Source: Chloroflexota bacterium
GTDB taxonomy: Bacteria; Chloroflexota; Dormibacteria; Dormibacterales; Dormibacteraceae
Length of the DNA stretch: 7,942 nucleotides
Assembly: GCA_003446775.1 (NCBI GenBank)
Contig: DMCH01000142.1
Span: forward strand, 1,715-9,656
Reading direction: 5' to 3'
Shown: positions 4,599 through 7,942 of the stretch, piece by piece
Layout of the letters: each line of letters begins with the position of its first letter
Position numbering within the stretch: the first letter of the stretch is position 1
Made by a program: the position numbers and the translations under genes
Notes under the pieces: generated by a model
The model's input: only the letters and a program-made list of their open reading frames with translations
Databases searched by the model: none
What the model was told of the DNA's origin: nothing

Positions 4599-6959
4599 TT
4601 GATAGCCGAAGCCTTCAAAGGCAAGACCGTGCTGATCACGGGCAGCACCGGCTTCCTGGGCAAGTCGATCGTCGAGAAATGCCTGCGCTCGATTCCTGAC
4701 GTCGGCCGCATCAACCTCGCGATCCGGTCCAGTGCGCGCCGCCCGGCGGCCGAGCGGCTCGAGCGCGAGGTGCTCGCGAGCCCGGCCTTCAAGCGTCTGA
4801 AGGAAGAGCTGGGCGAGCCCGCGTTCGCGAAGCTGGCCAAGGCAAAGCTAGGGGTGCTGGAGCTCGACCTGGGACGCGATGGGCTCGGCCTCAGCGATGA
4901 GGGCCGCGAGCTCATCCGTTCCTGCGACATCGTCATCCACTCTGCCGCCGCCGTCGAGTTCGACAACCCCGCCGATCTCTCCGCGCAGACCAACTTGATG
5001 GGAGCCGCGCGCCTGGTCGAAGCCCTGAAGACCGCAGGCGCGCGACCGCATCTCGTGCACGTTTCGACTGCATATGTGGGCGGAATGCTGCGCGGCCTCG
5101 TGCGCGAAGAGCCGCCGCTCGACCCAGGCCTCAACTGGCGTCACGAGGCGGCCGTGCTCACCACGCTTCGCGGTCCTGTCGAAGAGGAATCGCGGCGCCC
5201 CGAGATTCTGAAGCGCCTTCGGCGTCAGGCGCAATCGCGCATGGGACCGGCCGGCACGCCGGCGGTGGCGCGGGCCACCGAGCGCCTGCGCGAGAAATGG
5301 GTCAAAGACCGCCTGATCGAACGCGGGCGGGTGCACGCGAATTCGATGGGCTTTGCCGACATCTACTCGTTCACGAAGGCGATGGCGGAGCACGCGATCG
5401 TCGAGCTGCACGGCGACATCCCGCTGTCGATCGTGAGGCCGTCGATCATCGAGAGCGCGCTCGCCGAGCCATTCCCAGGTTGGCTCGAGGGGTTCCGCAT
5501 GGCGGAGCCGCTGATCCTTGCGTTCGGTCGCGGCATCTTGCGCGATTTCTCGGGCCTGCCCGATTCGTTGCTCGACATCATCCCGGCGGACTTCGTCGTC
5601 AACACGGTGCTCGCGGTCGCGGCGAGTCCTCCGCCAGATTCAAAGCCCCGCATCTACCACGCGGCCTCAGGCAGCCGCAACCCGCTGCGCTTCCGCCGCA
5701 TGACCGACGAGGCCACGCGCTATTTCACCGAGCACCCGCTGCGCGATCGCTACGGACAGGCGATCGGCACCCCGACCTGGACATACCCGACTCGGGGCGA
5801 GCTTGCGGCCAAGGGCGAGGCGGCGTTGAAATTCGTGAGCGCCGCCCAGTGGGCGGTCGAGCGATTGCCACTGGGGGCGAGCGTCGCCGACCTTTCGGAC
5901 GATCTCAACGGCGAACGCGAGCGGCTGGAGCGTGGCCTCAACCTGATCCAGCTCTATGGCGTGTACACGGAGGTCGATTGCATCTTCGACACACGCAACC
6001 TGATGTCCGTTTGGGAGCGCGTGCCGCCGGACGAGCGCAAGACGTTTCCGTTCGACGCGGCCCTCTACGACTGGGAGCACTACTTTCAGGACGTCCACTT
6101 TCCCACCGTCGTGCGCATGTCCCGCGCGGAGACGGTCGCGCGCAAGGGCCGCCAGCCGAGCGGCAGCACGGCGCCGAAGGCCGAGACGAATTCCGTGCGC
6201 TCCGCCATGGAGAAGCGCGCCGGCCGCGCTGATGTGCTGGCGGTGTTCGACGTCGACGGGACGCTGGTGGAGACCAACGTTGTCGAGTACTTCCTGTGGA
6301 TGCGCCTGCGGGCGCAGCCGGTGGACGAGTGGCCGGCTTTCATGGCGCAGATGGCGCGCGAGGCGCCGCGCTGGCTCTACCTCGAGCGGCGGTCGCGCGC
6401 CGAGTTCCAACGCAGCTTCTATCGCGAGTACGACGGGCTGGACTACGAGGTCATGAAGCGGCTCGGGCGCGAAGCTCTGAACGCCGTGACGTTGCGACGC
6501 ATTTATCCCGAGGGCATGCGCCGGATTCGAGAGCACAAGCGCGCCGGCCACCGGGTGCTGCTCCTGACCGGAGCGCTTGACGTCGTCGTCGAACCGCTCG
6601 CGGAGCTGCTGGAGGTGGAGGTCGACTGCGCCCGCTTGCTGGTGAAAGACGGGCGCTTGACCGGAGACCTGGAGGCGCCCCCGCCGGCCGGCGAGGCGCG
6701 CGGCGTGCTGCTCGAGGAATATGCATCTCGCAATGGGCTGGTCCTGGCCGAGAGCTTTGCCTACGCGGATTCGCTGTCGGACCTGCCGATGCTGGAGCTG
6801 GTCGGAACGCCAGTGGCGGTGAACCCCGACGCGCGCCTGTCGCAGGTCGCGGGGCAGAGGGGCTGGCGTATGGAGCGCTGGCGGATGGCGCCGGGCAACT
6901 GGCGCCTGCCGATGCCCGACCCGCGCTCCCCCGAATACAAGGAGGCGGTGAGACGCTAG
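4599..6959 (+). CDS. Fusion of alcohol-forming fatty acyl-CoA reductase and HAD-IB phosphatase-like domain
   Basis: This 786-residue protein has two parts. Residues 8-350 form an extended SDR fold: TGSTGFLG (14-21) binds NAD(P)H, S156 lies in VSTAYVGG, and Y256-x3-K260 (YSFTK) is the catalytic pair. Residues 445-505 match the C-terminal domain of fatty acyl-CoA reductases (DTRNLMSVWERVPPDER, then DWEHYFQDVHFP). This family reduces long-chain acyl-CoA to the fatty alcohol, for wax or ether lipids. After a linker (about 510-543) comes a HAD-IB domain: DVDGT at 551-555 (D551 nucleophile, D553 acid), T657 in LLLTG, and D724/D728 in YADSLSDLPML. Motif III normally has Lys; here R701 fills that place in GEARG. 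What the phosphatase domain acts on is unknown. TTG is the only sensible start: a stop lies five codons upstream, and the next candidate, GTG at codon 11, leaves almost nothing before the cofactor loop. A zinc alcohol dehydrogenase follows. Confidence 0.9.
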   Translation: MIAEAFKGKTVLITGSTGFLGKSIVEKCLRSIPDVGRINLAIRSSARRPAAERLEREVLASPAFKRLKEELGEPAFAKLAKAKLGVLELDLGRDGLGLSDEGRELIRSCDIVIHSAAAVEFDNPADLSAQTNLMGAARLVEALKTAGARPHLVHVSTAYVGGMLRGLVREEPPLDPGLNWRHEAAVLTTLRGPVEEESRRPEILKRLRRQAQSRMGPAGTPAVARATERLREKWVKDRLIERGRVHANSMGFADIYSFTKAMAEHAIVELHGDIPLSIVRPSIIESALAEPFPGWLEGFRMAEPLILAFGRGILRDFSGLPDSLLDIIPADFVVNTVLAVAASPPPDSKPRIYHAASGSRNPLRFRRMTDEATRYFTEHPLRDRYGQAIGTPTWTYPTRGELAAKGEAALKFVSAAQWAVERLPLGASVADLSDDLNGERERLERGLNLIQLYGVYTEVDCIFDTRNLMSVWERVPPDERKTFPFDAALYDWEHYFQDVHFPTVVRMSRAETVARKGRQPSGSTAPKAETNSVRSAMEKRAGRADVLAVFDVDGTLVETNVVEYFLWMRLRAQPVDEWPAFMAQMAREAPRWLYLERRSRAEFQRSFYREYDGLDYEVMKRLGREALNAVTLRRIYPEGMRRIREHKRAGHRVLLLTGALDVVVEPLAELLEVEVDCARLLVKDGRLTGDLEAPPPAGEARGVLLEEYASRNGLVLAESFAYADSLSDLPMLELVGTPVAVNPDARLSQVAGQRGWRMERWRMAPGNWRLPMPDPRSPEYKEAVRR

Positions 6960-6970
6960 CACTGATATCT

Positions 6971-7005
6971 CCTCTCCCCATCGGGGAGAGGGTTAGGGAG
7001 AGGGG
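6971..7005. repeat. REP-like hairpin with purine-rich tail, possible terminator or attenuator
   Basis: CCTCTCCCC at 6971-6979 pairs with GGGGAGAGG at 6983-6991 across an ATC loop, a perfect 9-bp stem beginning 11 bases after the reductase stop codon. It is followed by GTTAGGGAGAGGGG (6992-7005), which repeats the right arm. From memory, sequences of this form (GGGGAGAGGG-TTAGGG-GAGGGG) occur as dispersed intergenic repeats in many GC-rich bacteria. Copies elsewhere in this genome cannot be checked here. There is no T-run, so simple intrinsic termination is doubtful. The tail may serve as ribosome site for the next gene. Confidence 0.55.
6996..7005 (+). promoter_or_regulatory. Ribosome binding site within the repeat tail
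   Basis: GGGAGAGGGG ends 9 bases before the GTG at 7015 and is the best Shine-Dalgarno-like sequence before any plus-strand gene in the window. It fixes the start of the dehydrogenase and is part of the REP-like element, so the repeat appears to have been put to use in translation. Confidence 0.45.
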
Positions 7006-7014
7006 CGTGGGCTG

Positions 7015-7942
7015 GTGTTAGCCCTCACGTACGAGAGATCGATCCCGTCGTACGCCATCGTCAAGGCGGCAGGCGGGAGGCCCGAGGTCGCGACCAGCGC
7101 CCTGTCGATGCTGCACCTGGGCGACGTGCCCGAGCCCGAGCTGCCGGCGAGCGACTGGGTGCGCGTGTCGCCCACGCTGGCGGGGATCTGCGGCTCCGAC
7201 CTCGCAGCGATCGGCGGCCACGCGTCTCTTTATCTCGACCCGCTGACAAGCTATCCCTTCGTACCCGGTCACGAGGTCGTGGGCACGCTCGGTGACGGCT
7301 CGCGAGTCGTGATCGAACCGGCCCTCGGCTGCAAGGTGCGCGGGATCGACCCGCCCTGCCCGCGCTGTGCCGAGGGCCGGCCCGGCCTCTGCTACAACGT
7401 CACGGAAGGACCGATCGAGGTCGGCCTCCAGACCGGGTACTGCGCCGACACCGGCGGAGGTTGGGGCGAGACGCTCGTAGCTCATCCAAGCCAGCTGCAT
7501 CCCGTGCCGGAAGCGCTGTCGGATGAGGCCGCGGTCCTGATCGAGCCCTTGGCCTGCTGCATCCACGCCGCGTTCAGGGGCGGCGCCACCAAGGACGACA
7601 TCGTCGTCGTGTTGGGGGCGGGCACGATCGGCCTGTTGACAGTCGCCGCGATCCGCTTGTTCACGCCGCCGAAGCGTTTGATCGCGGTCGCCAAGCATCC
7701 GACCCAGCGCGAGCTCGCGACCAAGCTCGGCGCCGACCAGGTGATCAATCCTGCCGACGTCTTTCAGCGCATCCGTTTCGCCACCGGCGCGCGTAGGCTC
7801 GACGGCATGAACCGCTCGCTCTTGCTCGGCGGTGCCGATGTCACGTTCGAATGCGTGGGCCGCGCCGACAGCCTCAACGATGCTGTGCGCTTCACGCGCG
7901 AAGGCGGCACTCTGGTCGCGGTGGGGATGCCAGGCGAGGAGA
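7015..7942 (+). CDS. Zinc-dependent medium-chain alcohol dehydrogenase (C-terminus outside window)
   Basis: The frame is open from 7015 to the window end, about 309 residues, and was translated by hand. It shows classical catalytic zinc residues: C59 in GICGSD, H86-E87 in GHE, and E177 in IEPLACC. A structural zinc group follows as C106, C115, C118 and C126, the first cysteine spaced nine residues from the second instead of the usual two. The Rossmann fold begins with VLGAGTIG (199-206). It resembles the threonine/sorbitol-dehydrogenase branch and should oxidise an alcohol or reduce an aldehyde with NAD(P) in the cytoplasm; the substrate is not evident. The GTG start lies 9 bases after GAGAGGGG, a good Shine-Dalgarno match; an in-frame TAG at 6994-6996 limits alternatives. 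It follows the fatty acyl-CoA reductase by 55 bases on the same strand, so it may be co-transcribed and may handle fatty alcohols or aldehydes, but this is inferred. Unlike the MDR at 2366, it keeps both zinc sites. Confidence 0.9.
   Translation, partial: MLALTYERSIPSYAIVKAAGGRPEVATSALSMLHLGDVPEPELPASDWVRVSPTLAGICGSDLAAIGGHASLYLDPLTSYPFVPGHEVVGTLGDGSRVVIEPALGCKVRGIDPPCPRCAEGRPGLCYNVTEGPIEVGLQTGYCADTGGGWGETLVAHPSQLHPVPEALSDEAAVLIEPLACCIHAAFRGGATKDDIVVVLGAGTIGLLTVAAIRLFTPPKRLIAVAKHPTQRELATKLGADQVINPADVFQRIRFATGARRLDGMNRSLLLGGADVTFECVGRADSLNDAVRFTREGGTLVAVGMPGEE

Noticed and set aside
5297..6232. Open frame of 311 codons on the plus strand in another frame
   Set aside because: It is frame-shifted within the reductase gene and extremely rich in Arg, Ala and Gly, as expected from out-of-frame GC-rich DNA.
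5667..6962. Long open frame of 431 codons on the minus strand
   Set aside because: It lies wholly antisense to the reductase-HAD gene, whose catalytic motifs are intact. The translation is a low-complexity mix of Arg, His, Ala and Gln typical of the opposite strand of GC-rich genes.
6971..7005. CRISPR repeat or transposon end
   Set aside because: Only one stem-loop is present, with no spacers, transposase or target duplication visible.

Overview
This is GC-rich, gene-dense bacterial DNA. No gap between genes exceeds about 90 bases, and I see no tRNA, rRNA, CRISPR array, transposase or phage gene. Gene content (a fatty acyl-CoA reductase fused to a HAD-IB phosphatase, a DtxR-type regulator, two medium-chain dehydrogenases) and the many GTG/TTG starts with little or no Shine-Dalgarno sequence suggest an Actinomycetota-like or related deep-branching soil lineage, for example Thermoleophilia or Dormibacterota. 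That placement is inference from gene style, not a measured phylogeny.

Layout. Bases 1-362 (minus) hold the start of a Nudix hydrolase with a CoA-pyrophosphatase-like signature. A small helical protein of unknown function follows (430-771, plus). A perfect hairpin and a G-rich direct repeat separate it from a convergent ZIP metal transporter (861-1649, minus). Only 22 bases divide the ZIP start from a divergent DtxR-family metalloregulator (1672-2379, plus). The start of the regulator gene contains an inverted repeat resembling a DtxR/IdeR box, so the pair looks like a self-regulated metal-uptake module. The regulator overlaps tail-to-tail with an NAD(P)-dependent MDR oxidoreductase (2366-3415, minus), which is divergent from a secreted M23 peptidase with a fibronectin-III-like tail (3476-4561, plus).

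The right third is a likely lipid module. A 786-residue protein joins an alcohol-forming fatty acyl-CoA reductase to a HAD-IB phosphatase-like domain (4599-6959, plus). A repeat-like hairpin with a purine-rich tail follows, then a classical zinc-dependent alcohol dehydrogenase that runs off the window (7015-7942, plus). Acyl-CoA reduction to alcohol, with the dehydrogenase interconverting alcohol and aldehyde, is a reasonable reading, but the substrates are not shown by the sequence.

The points most worth checking are the DtxR protein with substituted primary metal-site residues next to its own box-like operator, the reductase-phosphatase fusion with Arg in place of the expected HAD motif III Lys, and the unusual hairpins and repeats at three gene boundaries. 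I did not find a clearly new biological system here.
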